The notes under the pieces were generated by a model. That model had not been told where the DNA came from. It saw only the letters and a program-made list of their open reading frames with translations, and made no database searches. Shown in pieces: positions 9,600 to 22,397 of a DNA stretch of 64,000 bases. Both the position numbers and the translations under genes were made by a program. This stretch comes from Tetragonia tetragonoides (lineage: Eukaryota > Streptophyta > Magnoliopsida > Caryophyllales > Aizoaceae), in the NCBI GenBank assembly GCA_038025085.1, contig CM076154.1, positions 35,382,501 through 35,446,500 of the forward strand, in the 5' to 3' direction. How positions within the stretch are numbered: the stretch's first letter is position 1; the number at the start of each line of letters is the position of its first letter.

Positions 9600-12500
9600 A
9601 AAGAGGAAAACTAATGTGCAGTCCTAGGATTAATAGAAGACACATCATTTGGCTGAGTAACAACATAACCTGAAAATGAACATTTCATCAACAGCCCTAT
9701 GTAAGAAAGTGGAAATCATATAGTGGACCCGTAATAAGACTCATAACTAGGAGTCATTGAGAAAATGTGGCGATAGGATCGAGGACTTAGCTTTAGGAAG
9801 GTATATGTTAATACTGGGTCATATGAAGGTACATTTGGTATCAATTCTGCATTCATCTGCTTTTTTGCCTAGTCCATCATTGGAAGAAATTTGCTTGATT
9901 GGGATAAATAAGTAGAGTTTGAAGCCACTGCACATGATTTCTGTATGGTATCGATACAATTGTTCAGACATGAACTCCGTAAAGAAGATGATGGTTGCAG
10001 GAAGCATGGGCTTAAATGAAAGAAACTATCTGAGAAAAAGGGCAGGATCTTATTGAGAACACAAACTAAGAAAAGAAAGGTACTAAGAGAGGTGCAGGAT
10101 ACCGAACTTTGAACAACATCTGTATTAATTTCAAACATTTTACAGTGCTCCGCTTCCCTCACCCAAAATTCAAACCACGCCTATGTACAAGTCAGCATGT
10201 ACAAGTAATGTTGCACTTTTTCGAGGATTGAGAGAAAAGCACAACCCAATCCAATTCTTAACTATGGCTCCCTTGCTGCATTTTGCACATAACAAATTTG
10301 ACATACTTATTGTTACCGAGGTACTCGTGATTTGTTGATATACGAGGTTTTTTAAGGATTGTGCTCCTCTCTCAACATATCAATTTCAACTTTGAACGTC
10401 AGAATTTGAACTATGCCAAAAATCAGTAGTGTCAGGTAAGAAGCAATGCTGTTTAATGTGCAATAAAACAATTTCAATTGAGTTTGACTGCAATTACCAA
10501 CAATAGCATTATTTAGTTAAGGCCTACCAACCAATTGCAGGGTCAATTACTAATTCACTTAGAAATCAACAAGATGGGTATGAACAAAATCTTTCCACAC
10601 CCCAAGAAAAAACGAAAAGAAAAAAAAAAAATCAAAGAATTACCCGGAATTTTATTTCTTAGAATCTGACCTGAAGTGATCATCCTGAGCATGTACAAGG
10701 AAACATGCAAAAAGACCTGCAACAAGGGCAGCAACCAGTCAAAACAGGCTCTCAATTTCATACATTTAAAATCATTTCAATATGAGTAAAAGTATGAAGC
10801 CAAATATTGAACTTTATATTTGGCAATTCATCGAACACATATTGTGCATCCTTGAAGGGGACTAACACATTTCTTTCAAAGATAACCCAAAAAAACATGC
10901 ATTACACAAGTGAGTGAAGATCACTTGCTTGCTCAAAGAAAAGTAATATAGGAACAGAAAGCAACATATTACATGTGATTGTTTTTATTTCCTTCCGAGC
11001 TAAGAACACTATTACAGAAAATTAATTAGAGAGCTAAAAGAACCATGAAAAAAGAGACATTATTCGAACAAATTTTAGTCAGTGGTAAATCCTTGAAGAT
11101 TGGACATGTTACCCCTGACAATCTGTACACAATTCCACAGTCTAATCCAGTTTCTCCTTTGAAAGATCTTCTAAATATCTCCTAACTAATATACTACACA
11201 AAAATGGTGTCAACCATGTCGTAGTACATTGATATGAAGAGGGCTTTTGATTGGGTGTGTGGAGTAATTTTTATCGACTTTCGAATGAGTATTGAAATGG
11301 AATTGATCAACTTCTGTCATGAGTTTGTCTCACAAAAGACTTGCATCATATGTCAAATAGTGCCAATGGAAAAGCATGTTGTAGGAATGACACAAAAACT
11401 CATGAGGCGAATTACGTAAAATACGAACCAAAAGGCTTCAAACTCTTACGACAAAAACTCATCAAAACCAAGCTAAACATGCATGAATGCATTGATTATA
11501 ACTCGAATTTACGTCCATTTGGAACGTTGGCAGGGAATCACTGGAGGGATTCTCAAGTAGCTGAGTTCGCATAGTGATAGTGAAGTGTGAGAGAATCAGA
11601 TTCTGTCATTAAAAAAACAAAAACAAAAAAGGAAGTGTGCGGGAGTCAAGCCTAAACAGTAATGGACTATCAATTAGGCTGAAACTCTAAAGGCCACAAG
11701 TGGTTCCCTTTTTTGTACTTTAATTTGTACAATAAAGTCTAATGTGCCTGTTAATATACTTGCGCTTTCTCCGTCTCTATATACACAGAGTGTAGTTTGT
11801 CCATAATACAACTTCAGGAAGGATAATACCAGATGCTACAACAAAGAGAATACACTTAGGAGTGATTTTTTCTCCACCAATATACAAGAAATTGCAATTA
11901 GAAAGCCTCGTAATCGGCTGCTCAGCTTAATCCTTGCAGTGCAAAGCCCTTAGACCTCATTATATATCCTCTGTCCCTAGTCTCCACACATTATTTTCTC
12001 TAACTAAACTTTCCCATCTCATGACTCACCTCAGTCCTGATGCCTTCTCTCACTTAATCCCTATACACGTACTTCCTTTTTAGTCCATTGCTCGTGCTCA
12101 GCAAAGCATACCGAAATAGCACACACCAGCTTCACATACACCCCCGAGCAGAGAATTTGACCTACAAAGCATTGCAAAAACACCAAACTGACTGCGTAGC
12201 TAACGCTTGATATTCTGGAATCTGCCCCAACTCATGATCATCAATCCTCTGCTTCATTATTTGACACCTATTATCTAGTCAACTAGCACGTCTAGAAGTG
12301 CCCTTGTGTTCATAGTCTCAATCAGTCTCATCTACATGAAACAAGTGAGAAACACATCAGAGAACAAATTTGGTTTATCCACTTTGATAAATTTTGCCAT
12401 ATTAGAAGCAAAAGTAATATTCAGAAGCTATAAAAACATGTGGACAATGATTTTGACTTATATTCCATCCCCTCCCTTCCATTCCCTTCCCTCCCCTTCC

Positions 12501-12771
12501 TTAGCCCCTAATTCCCTTCCCTTCCCTTCCCTTTCACTCTGAAACTTCCAAAGAGGCTCTAAGGGAATAGCTTGCCGGGCATTAACAAAGAAAAACTTCC
12601 AACGGACCAAACTAGTAGATAAATATATCGCAGCCAGAGAAAAAACAGGGCAACATATTCGCAAATAATCACGATGGCTAGAAACATATGGAAGAAAATA
12701 CATGTGTTCGAAATTGCATGTATCATCATTTGATATTAGAAAAATATTTAAAAAAAACCTTGATTATTTTC
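9600..12771. other. Intergenic stretch, no gene recognised
   Basis: No coding region could be supported on either strand. It contains repeat copy B at 10,931-11,200 and a polypyrimidine minisatellite of cccttcc-type units at about 12,470-12,535. A short hydrophobic frame on the minus strand near 10,650-10,740 resembles a signal peptide but has an upstream in-frame stop and no downstream partner exon. Confidence 0.5.
10931..11200. repeat. Copy B of the segment at 1-260
   Basis: Co-linear with 1-260, same orientation, moderately diverged. The best-kept part is 11,040-11,160 (atgaaaaaagagac ... tggtaaatcct ... cagtttctcc). Confidence 0.55.
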
Positions 12772-15101
12772 TTACCAGTAATCACCAAATGAATATGCAC
12801 CAGAATAACCAACACAAGAAACCCGGCGTCTCTTGTTTGAGAAAATGTCCTTTGGTAACAACTCCTGCGAAGCAGAGTATCTGTCAAGAACTGATCGTAA
12901 GGTGTCTTCGATAGAAGCAGAATGACACTTGGAAACTCCAGAATCTTCTATGTCTTTATCTCCACGACCGGTCATGACCAAAATAGTTTTCATTCTACCT
13001 CCCAGAGTGGCTATCTCTGCATTTATTGTTTTTAGGTGGAGGGCATCAAGAGATTGCCTTAAATCAGAAAGAACTTCATGTCTGTAATCACAACATACAG
13101 ATGCTTTAATGTATGAAGGTGCTCCATCTGATACTTCCTTTGATTCTTCAACTCTTACTTCATCAGTGTCAAATGGTATGACCAAACCTCTAGTGGCCTC
13201 TGCTGCATGCTTCTTCAGTTCTTTCAAGTGAGAGATAACTTTTGTCAGCAGTGCTGCTTTGTCCATCTAATAACCAAAGCAAGGTATTAGCACCCTGTAG
13301 CACAGCAATAAGTAGAATTGTATTGCCCATGTAGATGGATCAAATCAAAAAGAAATGCCATGATTAATGACTAAGGATGAAGCCAGCCTGGTCTTGTGAA
13401 AAATGAAATATGAATGTCAACACTCAACTCGCATGTCAAGCAACACGTTCCAAAATGCTGAACATTGAACACTAGCCTGAATATGAAACATATAAAGGAA
13501 GTACTCAATGAGTAACCAACAACCATCATTGTATCTTAACTACTAGAGATATGAAGAATAGTAAATTTCTCTTCACATTTCCTATATAAGAATTTACTTT
13601 AACATGATATCTATGATTCTCGTCACTTAACCATAAATAAATCCGTGTAAAATAAATTCAATTGACAGGAAACATACAACACTATTATGCTATTAGACTT
13701 TCTTAGTCATCTCGAATAGCTTTCTAGCATACATTTAAAAGAAAATTCAAAAATTAAAAGATTGCATATAATGAGTGTGGAAACAATACTTCATTATCAA
13801 CAGTGTCTTCATAAACAAGAATACAGAAGACACATCATATAACTGAGGGCAGCAAGGGAGGACTAGAAAAGGGGAAGCACTTTCAGTAATTAAGAAAACA
13901 GAATAGTCTAGCATTCACACGGAACACCATTCAGTTAGACTAGCATTGAAATTTTTTACATCAGCAGTCCTATTATAACAAGCAAACTAATGCCAAGAAG
14001 AACAGCCTGGTGAGGAAGAGAAAAAGTAATCCAATCCTGTAAGGAGTAAAGAAAAGAGAGACAAGAAAGCGAAAGGAATCAAAGAAAAAAGCATAATTTG
14101 AGATACATGAATTATTCAAACTGAATTTTGTGATGCTAGAAAGATAGCAATTATCTTATATAAAATTGTTGGAGTTAAGATACAGGAATTACCAGTGTTT
14201 GAAAGTCAAGTTAAATTTGTGACACGGATAGATAATAGCAACTATTTACAAAACCAATATCCCACACCAAATTATGCAGTAACATTCCTGTTGATACTAG
14301 CTTCAATAGTTAAAAATTCAAATCTAGATGACCAAGCACATTCTACTTTGGTTCATATAGTATCAAGCAGCTCATCGGTTAGCGAGAATGAACCAGTGAG
14401 ATTCTGATATGACGGTTGCCTTTTTAACTGGGGAACCTTACCTAATTATGGTATCAGCAACACACTAAACTAGCTTCAAATCACATGAGATTCCTACCAA
14501 GCAGAATAGTGGGATTAAGTTAATTAACCGAGTATTCAAAATGACCGAAGAAAACCATGTGCCTGCTTAAGAGGGTGCATAACCTCAGGTTGGATGTGCA
14601 AGAAAGCACTAAACTTCACTATTCAATATAGTAACATTCTGATTCCATGACTAAATGAGCTCAAACTACAGCCCAAAATTCCACCTTTCAACAAAAAAGG
14701 AACACAAATCTTATCCACCAGTAGCAACAGCAAACAAACATTAAGATAGATACTATTCAACTATTCCCAAGAAAATCAGCAAGTACTTCAACATAACAAA
14801 AATCAAATTTAGCAGCTACATATATGGTCATGATCATATATACCTTGTTAGCTCCAGGAATTAAGCCTCGGAGAGTTGCAAGATGACCATTGATCCTGGC
14901 TCTCCGACGCCTCTCCGCCTCGCTATGATTCCTCATCGCCTCCACCGCCTTCTCCTTCACCATCCCATCACTCTTAACCCTCACAGGCTTAGCCACCAGC
15001 TCTCCTTTCTCACAGTCCAGCACCAAAGCAGCTGACCCACTTCTTATAGATGAATTCTGAGAAACACCCTCCAAAAAACTGTCAAATTCTTTGCTACCCA
15101 T
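12772..15101 (-). CDS. bHLH transcription factor (bHLH30/51/107-like)
   Basis: Two exons on the minus strand: 14,844-15,101 (86 codons) and 12,772-13,266 (164 residues plus stop), phase 0, giving a 250-aa protein. The intron (13,267-14,843) starts GTATAT and ends TTAG. It splits the bHLH between loop and helix 2 (PGANK / MDKAALL), a usual place for this group. The bHLH covers about residues 53-103. The basic part NHSEAERRRRARIN has the H-E-R pattern (H59, E63, R67) expected for G-box/E-box binding. Residues about 130-185 look like the ACT-like dimerisation domain found C-terminal in this subfamily. I chose the ATG at 15,101 as the first methionine in the open frame. The role is nuclear DNA binding as a dimer; the target pathway cannot be told. 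A GA tract (15,425-15,447) lies about 325 bp upstream. Confidence 0.9.
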
Positions 15102-15416
15102 CACTGATTTTCCACAAAATTGCCCCAAAAAAATAAAACCCAGAAAATGTAAATGAAAATTTGGTGACTTTGAAACTTTATTTCATTGGGACATAAGATC
15201 AAACACCTGGTGGGCGAGTTGTGGGGAAAGACCAAAGAGAAAGGGTAAGACGACGTCGCTTTGACAAAACAGTGGTTTTCAGTTCCATTACTTTGTAGGG
15301 ATCAATTGGTAAAGGTTTGAACTTTGAAGGACATCAATTGGGAAATGACCAATTTGAGATCATTTTTGGTTTTTTTTTTTTTTTGGCTACTTCACTATAT
15401 GTGTGTGGTTTTGTTT

Positions 15417-15424
<8 letters not shown>

Positions 15425-15447
<23 letters not shown>
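15425..15447. repeat. (GA)n microsatellite upstream of the bHLH gene
   Basis: A short GA run about 325 bp upstream of the bHLH start codon, CT on the coding strand. Confidence 0.85.
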
Positions 15448-15784
15448 TTTTGGGTAATCTAGTTCTGCAATTATCAGTGAATCTTGAGTTCAGATCCCTC
15501 TGAACCTGGATGTAATATAAGGACATTCATGGCCATAAAATAAAGAGACCCAGAAACAAAAGATTGGTAGAATATAAAAGGAAAATGAATCAAACACTAT
15601 TTTATGTTGAAGCGTGCCGTACACGTGTCCCGCCCGTACGAGAAGGTACGAGTTTGCCGCCAAACACAAGGAAGCTTCCGCCAATCAGCATTATGCAGGA
15701 CATCACTGTCTACCTAACGCCGGCTAACGGCTACTTTTTTCTTTTCTCTCCTTTTTAATATGTTTTTATTACATTAATTGTGTA

Positions 15785-16170
15785 TGTGATCGAGTTGCAC
15801 GATGGCATCGTGTCGTGATTGGGCGGTGTCTATGTCGTGCCTTCGTGCTTTGTTTTCGTGTCGTGCTGTGTTGTGTTTATAGTATAGTTGTCGTGTTTCG
15901 TGTCGTGTCCCCTCATTCAAAAGGTAGATCCAGGTCGTGTATGTGCATGTACCTGTGCCGTGTCGTGCCGTGGATTTTTTCAAATATTATTAAAATTTTT
16001 GTCGTGTCGTGTTGTGTCTAACAGTGCTTTTTGTTCAAAATCTAAGCTTGGTCCAAGCCCAAGCTCGCTCATTCGTGCATGTGCTCTTGCACCGTGCCCC
16101 TTTCGTACCGTGTAAAAGACGTGACGGGTTGTGTTGTGTCTTGTGCTAATCGTGCCCAGTACCATCTCTA
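15785..16170. repeat. Repeat rich in cgtgtcgtg units (copy 1)
   Basis: The segment is dominated by variations on cgtgtcgtg and gtcgtgcc, at a GC level unlike its AT-rich surroundings. A related segment lies at 37,320-37,940. This is transposon-derived sequence of a kind scattered through plant genomes; the superfamily was not determined. Confidence 0.6.
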
Positions 16171-16181
16171 AGTTACATCAT

Positions 16182-16394
16182 GAGTGTGTTCTTTTCCACT
16201 TATTGGAATTACTCAATCAGTGGGAAGGAATGAGTAGCAAGACATTACCGCCGAATCATTGAAATCAGTGACAGGATATTACGTATTAGTGGAAATTTGT
16301 GGCAGAATATTACCCATTTAGTAAGAATCAAGTGACAAAACCTTACCCGACTAGTAAGATCAGTGAAAATAAGTGGAAAAAAACAAACACACCC
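16182..16394. mobile_element. MITE with about 25-bp inverted ends
   Basis: The left end gagtgtgttcttttccactta matches the complement of the right end (16,372-16,394), which reads gggtgtgttt then ttttccactta. It is about 213 bp with no coding capacity. No clear target duplication was found. Confidence 0.65.
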
Positions 16395-17019
16395 TACATT
16401 CAAATAAGGTTATTTTTTAAAAAAACTAGGATTACTTATTAGAACAGTGATCATTTTGTCACTAAAAATGAACATGTTAATTTTTCATTTTCCTACAAAT
16501 AGGGTTGAAAATAATAAATTCCATTCTCCATGAGCGACATATTGTTGTTAGTTGTTACCATCATTAATTCATAAAGGAATTTCATTTTCAGTCTAAAGAG
16601 TTTGTCGGCAAGTAATGACATAAGTGATTCCGTAACTTCTGGCAAAGCCAAAACATAGATAATAAAACAGTTGAATTAGTAAACAATTTGAAGATTGATA
16701 CCAAGGACAAAAATCCAAATCTGGAATATTTTCAGTAAGGAATGTCTTTATTTTAAATATTCAAACTCTCAATTATATTTAAGAGATGAAAATATTAAAC
16801 TACTCACATTAACCACTTATTAGAAAAAAGTACCAAATTTTCCAAATACTAGAGCACCATGTAAAGGGCATTTGAAAACTAGTGTCATGGACCACCCACA
16901 CAAAGTAAATGGAAGATGGCATGGCCCAAGGTAAGGTTTACAAACAAATGAGATGCAGTAAGCGCTTACATCAGTCTCTAAGTGGGAATATCTGTCATTA
17001 AATATTTTCTAATTTTTTT

Positions 17020-17770
17020 TCTTCGTGAAACTTATTCGGATTAAATCCAAAATTCAATTCAATCCAATTCAAATTAGGCAATTGGGATTGGACTTTTTGG
17101 ATGTCGGATTAGATTCGGACTCAAAATTATTTTTTTTGGATTTTCGGATTGGATTCGGACTCACCCTTTCGGAGTCCAATAATCCAATCCAATCCAAATT
17201 AGATAAATTAATAAATAAAAAGACATATAATCCAAAAATGATATTAGCCCAAAATAAATAGTATAAACTACAAATTAAATTCTAAGAGATTGAAGGTAAC
17301 AAAAAAATGCATACATAAATTAAGAGAGAAATATCCTTTCAGACAACTCACTCAAGTCACGCCTTAGCAGTCACTCGTCCACTTGCTATCTCTTTACACA
17401 TATGTCTTCTCCATGTATACTAAGCGGAGATTACCGAACACCTTTAACACTACATAATTTGCGTTTTTTTATAATGAATGTTGTAGACTTGTAGTTGACT
17501 TCGACATTTGTATTATTATCTTATCGATGATCTTTTTTTAAGTAATGGACATTGTTGTAGAAAAGGTAAAGAGTCGGGAAAAAAAATTGGATTATTCGGA
17601 TCGGATCGGATTACGGAAAATAATTCGGATTGGATTCGGACTCAAAAATCAAAGTCCAAAATTAGTTTGGATTGGATTTGGACTCAAAATTTCGAGTCCA
17701 AATTTTTTTAGATTGGATTTGGACTAAGCTATAATCCAATCCAATCCAAAGTCCAAACTTTCACCCCTAA
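17020..17770. repeat. Palindrome-rich repeat of ggattggattcggactc units
   Basis: Blocks of ggattggattcggactc and their complement (gagtccaa, aatccaatccaatcc) alternate at 17,025-17,200 and again at 17,580-17,760, so the region can fold on itself at several scales. The pattern fits a non-autonomous transposon with internal inverted repeats. The right edge near 17,769 reads cacccctaa; the left edge is unclear. Confidence 0.6.
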
Positions 17771-18129
17771 TATTGCCAAATTTTACCATAATGGTATTCA
17801 TAAATTAAATGAACCACCTCTTGAATCTTCATGACTAATAACTTTTCTTTTTTTGCCTTTTAACAATGGAGGGAGATCTCAAACCAATATTCAACTCTTT
17901 TATATTACTTCAGTTTTAGTAGTAAGCAACTATGTTTCTTAGACTCGGGAATCTGATGATCGGATTCGGATGAGTATCCAAGGACCGAATCATTGGACTC
18001 ACCTAGAATATTTATCTTGTTTTACTGTTAGTTTAATTTAAAAGTGTTCAGGTGTCATATCATGTCCAGGTGTCAGAGTATTCGATACGTATACTTCTGT
18101 TAAAATGAAGAGTTCCATAATTATAGATA

Positions 18130-18295
18130 ATAAGCAGAAGCAGCATTCACAACTTTGGGGGTAAATAGGGAATCTCAAACTGTGAATTATGATAATCAAA
18201 CGTAAATATTGTGGGTCAAAAGGCAAGATCGAACCTCTCCCTATACCACCATGACCAACCATACAAGATACAAGTTCTAATTGCGCTATCTATGG
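18130..18295 (-). mobile_element. Possible tRNA-derived SINE (minus strand)
   Basis: On the minus strand tagcgcaattaga (about 18,288-18,276) resembles a pol III A box, and aggttcgatcttg, about 38 nt further on, resembles a B box. The sequence between and after does not form a tRNA. No tail or target duplication was confirmed, so the limits are rough. Confidence 0.4.
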
Positions 18296-18540
18296 ACATG
18301 TATCCCCAAAAATACCTTCAAAATTCAAATTACATAAATTTCACCACACTAGCAATCACCACGACATACGTGCATGGCTAGGTAGAAGTACAACTACAAA
18401 GTCTTTCGAACCAAAAACTGACATAGAGCTCACACAGTAACTAAAACATTCAGTAAAACAAAAGTTCCCCTAGGAAACCAAGATTATTTTGACATAAACA
18501 GTAAATACTTGAAGGGTAATTGTAATTTTTTTTTACTGTA

Positions 18541-20249
18541 TTACGCACCAGGATAAACCACAATAACAGACCTTGAGCCCAGTATAGGAAATATTTTGTA
18601 GTCATCAAAACCAGCACGAGTGAAGAGATTCTTCCATTCTTGTTCAGTTCTTTCTTTTCCACCTCCATAGAAACTCATACACTCCATGTCAACCAAAAGT
18701 TGGGTGTTATAATACTCATTTTGGGTTCCCACCACCATATCTATGACAATAACCTTACCTCCTTGGTCTTTGCTCGGAATTGCCTCTTTGCATCGTTTAA
18801 GTATCTTTACACAATGGTCGTCATCCCAATCATGCAATATCCACTGCAATAAAGTAATATTTGGTTAAAGTGCACAAGGTCATTATAGAACATGAGGTCG
18901 ATCAATAATAAATGGATTATTAAATACTACGAGTAATAAAGTATTATTATAAAGTACTACGAGTAATAAAGTATTAAAGATTTTCACAAATTTGTTATAG
19001 GTGAGGGCGTTGAAAAAATGGGAAATCCCAAACTAAAATTTGACAAATTTTGCGATTTAATAGGGAGACATGAACTAGGGGTGTCGGTACGAGGCTGGTA
19101 TCGGGCGGGTACAAAACCAAATAAACACCCACCCTACCACCTATGGCGCGGGTAACACTTTCAAGATGCATTTCCACCCCACCACACACTTACCCTCCTC
19201 CATACCCCTTACCTTTTACCTGGAGAGGTGTGAGGTGACATCCATTTATATCCGCCTCACTGCCATCCCTTGACATATATAGAAACTCGTCCAGCTACTC
19301 ATTAGAATAGGAAAAACAAACAGATAAGCAAGTCCTACACACCCTTGTGTTCTCATTCCTTTTTTCGAGTGTGATATTATCTATCTACAAAGAGCAAACT
19401 TAGGCAAAGTAGCTAAAAATGAAAACAAGTGAATTATTCTTTTCTCACCTTGAGTAAGACATTATCAGCCGGAGGAATTGCTTCAAACATATCACCCCCA
19501 ACATACACCAAGCTGAGTTCATTCTCTTGCAACCCTTCAACAACATGTGGTAGATCAAGCACAATACACTTCAATTCGGGGAACCCCTTAGCAATGGCCT
19601 TAGCCAAGGTTCCATCACCTCCAGCAACATCAACCAATGACTCGATTCCCTCCAATATTCCCTTGAACTCATTATGATTCACCAGCAAGTTTGCAACCAA
19701 CAGTGTGTCGCTTGCCATGGCATTGTTAAAATGCTCGTTAAACTCCGGTGCACAAGCAGCATGGTCCCAAATAGCCTTGCCATTGGTAGTGTAAAAAGGA
19801 GAATGGTGGTCATTCTTGAACCAGCCCTCTAAAGAGTGTGCTGGATTGATTGAAATTGGATCAAGCAAGGCGAGGGCCAAGGGAGCTAAGGTAAAGGGGT
19901 GATCCTTCAAGAGAAGTTCAGAGCTCGTTGTGAGACCAAACTCGACCTCATGAGTGTTTGGTAAAGTGTTTTTGGAGAAGAACTTGGAATGAGAAAGAAG
20001 GCGCATCAAGCGATAAAGGGAAGGTGCTTTTGTAGGGTGGATAGCAAGTGCATTAGCGAGCTCAGTAAGAGTCATGGGCTTGCCATGTTTTTGAATGGCA
20101 TCCGAGATGCCTAGCTCAATTGCACATTTTAAGGCCATGGAGTTTAGGAAGTAGAAAATATGATTCCATATGTGAGCTTGAGCATCTAGCAGCTCTTTTG
20201 CCTTCTTCTCACTGGTAATGTTAGATGAATTCATTTTGGAATACTTCAT
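18541..20249 (-). CDS. Plant SAM-dependent O-methyltransferase (COMT type)
   Basis: Two exons: 19,449-20,249 (267 codons) and 18,541-18,843 (100 residues plus stop), phase 0, 367 aa, the usual size. The intron opens GTGAGA and closes TGCAG. The N-terminal part (about 20-125) is the helical dimerisation domain. LVDVAGGDGT (about 208-217) followed by VLDLPHVV is the S-adenosylmethionine pocket. WILHDWDDDHC opens exon 2, with H271 as the expected catalytic base; GKERTEQEW supplies the usual acidic residue near the C-terminus. The closest-sounding annotated relatives are the resveratrol/8-hydroxyquercetin type O-methyltransferases that methylate phenolic hydroxyls in the cytosol, but substrate cannot be read from sequence. 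LVDVAGGDG replaces the commoner LVDVGGGTG. No in-frame lesion was seen, so it is probably functional. Two possible starts (M1 and M6) lie close together; the first was taken. Confidence 0.92.
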
Positions 20250-21095
20250 CTAGGAACCGAATTGTCTCTCTCATTTAAACAAGTAGAGCAGCCTGATGAC
20301 GAGACATTTCACGCATAAAAAATACTTGGTATTGCACACTAGGAGGAGATTGATGGGTACTTCACAACCATGAAGCACATGGTATTATTAGGTCCGACAC
20401 TTTTTGTAAGTTTTCTCGAAAACATAAAATCTTATATAAGGTGCCTGATACAAAAATGACGTCATATTGACCTTATACGTTGTTATATAGACAGATTTAT
20501 AAGAGAGTTGTTATCTCAAAAGAAAATATATTTTACTTGGATTGAGATCCTCTCCAACAAGTTAACTATAAATAAAAAATGTAAAGTAAAATATTTAAAA
20601 TGTGGCAAACCATCCACAAGTATAATATGTGAATGGCCAGGAATTGAGTATTGGAAGAGGATTTTTTTTTTGAACAATATTATTGGATGGAGAGGAATCC
20701 TAATCCTTGTTCTTTGGTTTCTTTGGGGGTCAATATCGGTGAAAGGTGAATTCGAATTTTCTAGATTGATGAAATAAATTAGATTGCCAGTTTATTTTTG
20801 TTTTAAGTAGGTCTCTTGTGTGAGAAGGGAAGACACTCCAATTAGGAAGAGAAATTCAAAAGAAAAAATAATAAAATTTAATCGTTTTACAATAAGATAG
20901 TGTCACTCAAGATCTTGTGTTTAATTTTTTGTCAAACCCAAAACTTCAATAAGACGTTCTTTCTGTTGTTTTTGGTGAAATAGGAATCACTTTCAATAAA
21001 ATAAGGATCACTGCTGACCACAAGTGACCCCTACGTTTCTAATTAGTGACCCCATTTTTCTGTCACACAAGACTTATTGCTTATTAAATATAGTA

Positions 21096-21384
21096 AGGGA
21101 TGTTTCGATTGGGGTATTGATTAAGGGGGTAAAGGAATTAAATTTTAGTCTAAAATAATAGGAGGTATGTGAGGTAGTAGGGGTTAGATTTGTGAGAATG
21201 AGGGCAATGATTACCCCCAATTGGGAGATAATAGATCCCCTTAGGGTAATGGTTTTCTCCCACTTTCCTTCATTTTCTCTATTACACTCCTTAATCATTA
21301 CCCCCATTGCCACTTCACCTTACTATATTACACTTTAATTTGTTCCATTACCCTATTAATCATTATCTCAATCAATACGACCCT
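21096..21384. mobile_element. MITE with about 45-bp inverted ends
   Basis: The left end agggatgtttcgattggggt and the complement of the right end agggtcgtattgattgagat match over about 45 bp with substitutions. The element is flanked by TA on both sides (21,094-95 and 21,385-86), which suggests a Tc1/mariner-type insertion, though a 3-bp TWA site of the Harbinger type cannot be excluded. Confidence 0.7.
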
Positions 21385-21863
21385 TAATAATATTACAACC
21401 CCGCATTTGACTATCCTCATGAATTTTAATTTTGTGCGTGGTGTTATATTAGAGAGTACATGATATAGTAGTAAAAATGTCAAACGTGGTCTGTTTCTTA
21501 AAACTAATGTTCTATAAATAACTCAAATAATACATTTTAGTGATTTTCCAAAAAAAAATAAATTATTCATTTTAATTATTTATTGATCAAATTTACCAAG
21601 CCTTTGACCTCGCTCTAACTTCTCAGATTGCTAGGGCCATTGGAGCTTTGATTTGATGACAATCAAGTGAGTGTGTATTATCGTTCATCACTTATAGATA
21701 GAGTGGATTTGGAGAATGACTAGAAAGATATTGTCGGTCAAAAAGATGGATATGGAAAGGGACTCAATAAGCGAGGAAAGAGAGTGGTTTCGTTTGAAAA
21801 AGTTTGAAAAACATGACGGCATATATTTTGCTTTATGAGTTGAGAAAGGTTAGAATGTTAGAT

Positions 21864-22087
21864 TTTTATTTTACTTTTTTTTTTTAATGTAAAGAGGGTC
21901 ACTTCTAGGCTGTCCTATCTCGAGATAAGGTCCACGAGCTAATGGTTAGACATTCGGGAGTAAGGGTGGAATAAGGGGATAATAGATCCCGAAATACCTC
22001 TAATGGGATTTGAACCATGGTGGTGAAGGAAGAACACCAAGATAAAATTCACTAGACCAACAACCAACCTGTGTTGGTTGGTTAGAC
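21864..22087 (-). mobile_element. tRNA-derived SINE (minus strand) with 8-bp target copies
   Basis: On the minus strand tggtctagtga (A-box-like) is followed 32 nt later by ggttcaaatcc (B-box-like), the internal pol III promoter arrangement of tRNA-derived SINEs. The body ends in an A-rich tail (T-run at 21,875-21,886 on the plus strand). Both sides carry tgttagat (21,856-21,863 and 22,088-22,095), the likely target duplication. Confidence 0.68.
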
Positions 22088-22397
22088 TGTTAGATGGCAA
22101 GTTGAGAAAATCACGTTCACAAAAACTTGTTTGAGACAATCTTATCGTAAGTTTTGATAAGACAGGGGACACTTTTAGGGAAACAATGGTAACTCTTCAT
22201 AATAAGTAACTCCTACATTTCTAAATACAGTAGTGACCCTATCGTTCTTTAAGTTAGCCTCACACAAGACTTGCTCAACAATACTTTCTTATCAGAGTAA
22301 AATTTTAAAAAAATTAATAATAAAGTTTTCTTATCTTTGTGAGGCAACCCCTCAAAAAAAAAAAGAAAATCTTTGTGAGGCAAAAGACAATCTTGTA

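Noticed and set aside
10555..10761. Signal-peptide-like hydrophobic frame (LVAALVAGLFACFLVHAQDD) on the minus strand followed by a donor-like site
   Set aside because: It resembles the first exon of malectin-like receptor kinases, but an in-frame stop precedes it, there is no start codon and no following kinase exon was found.
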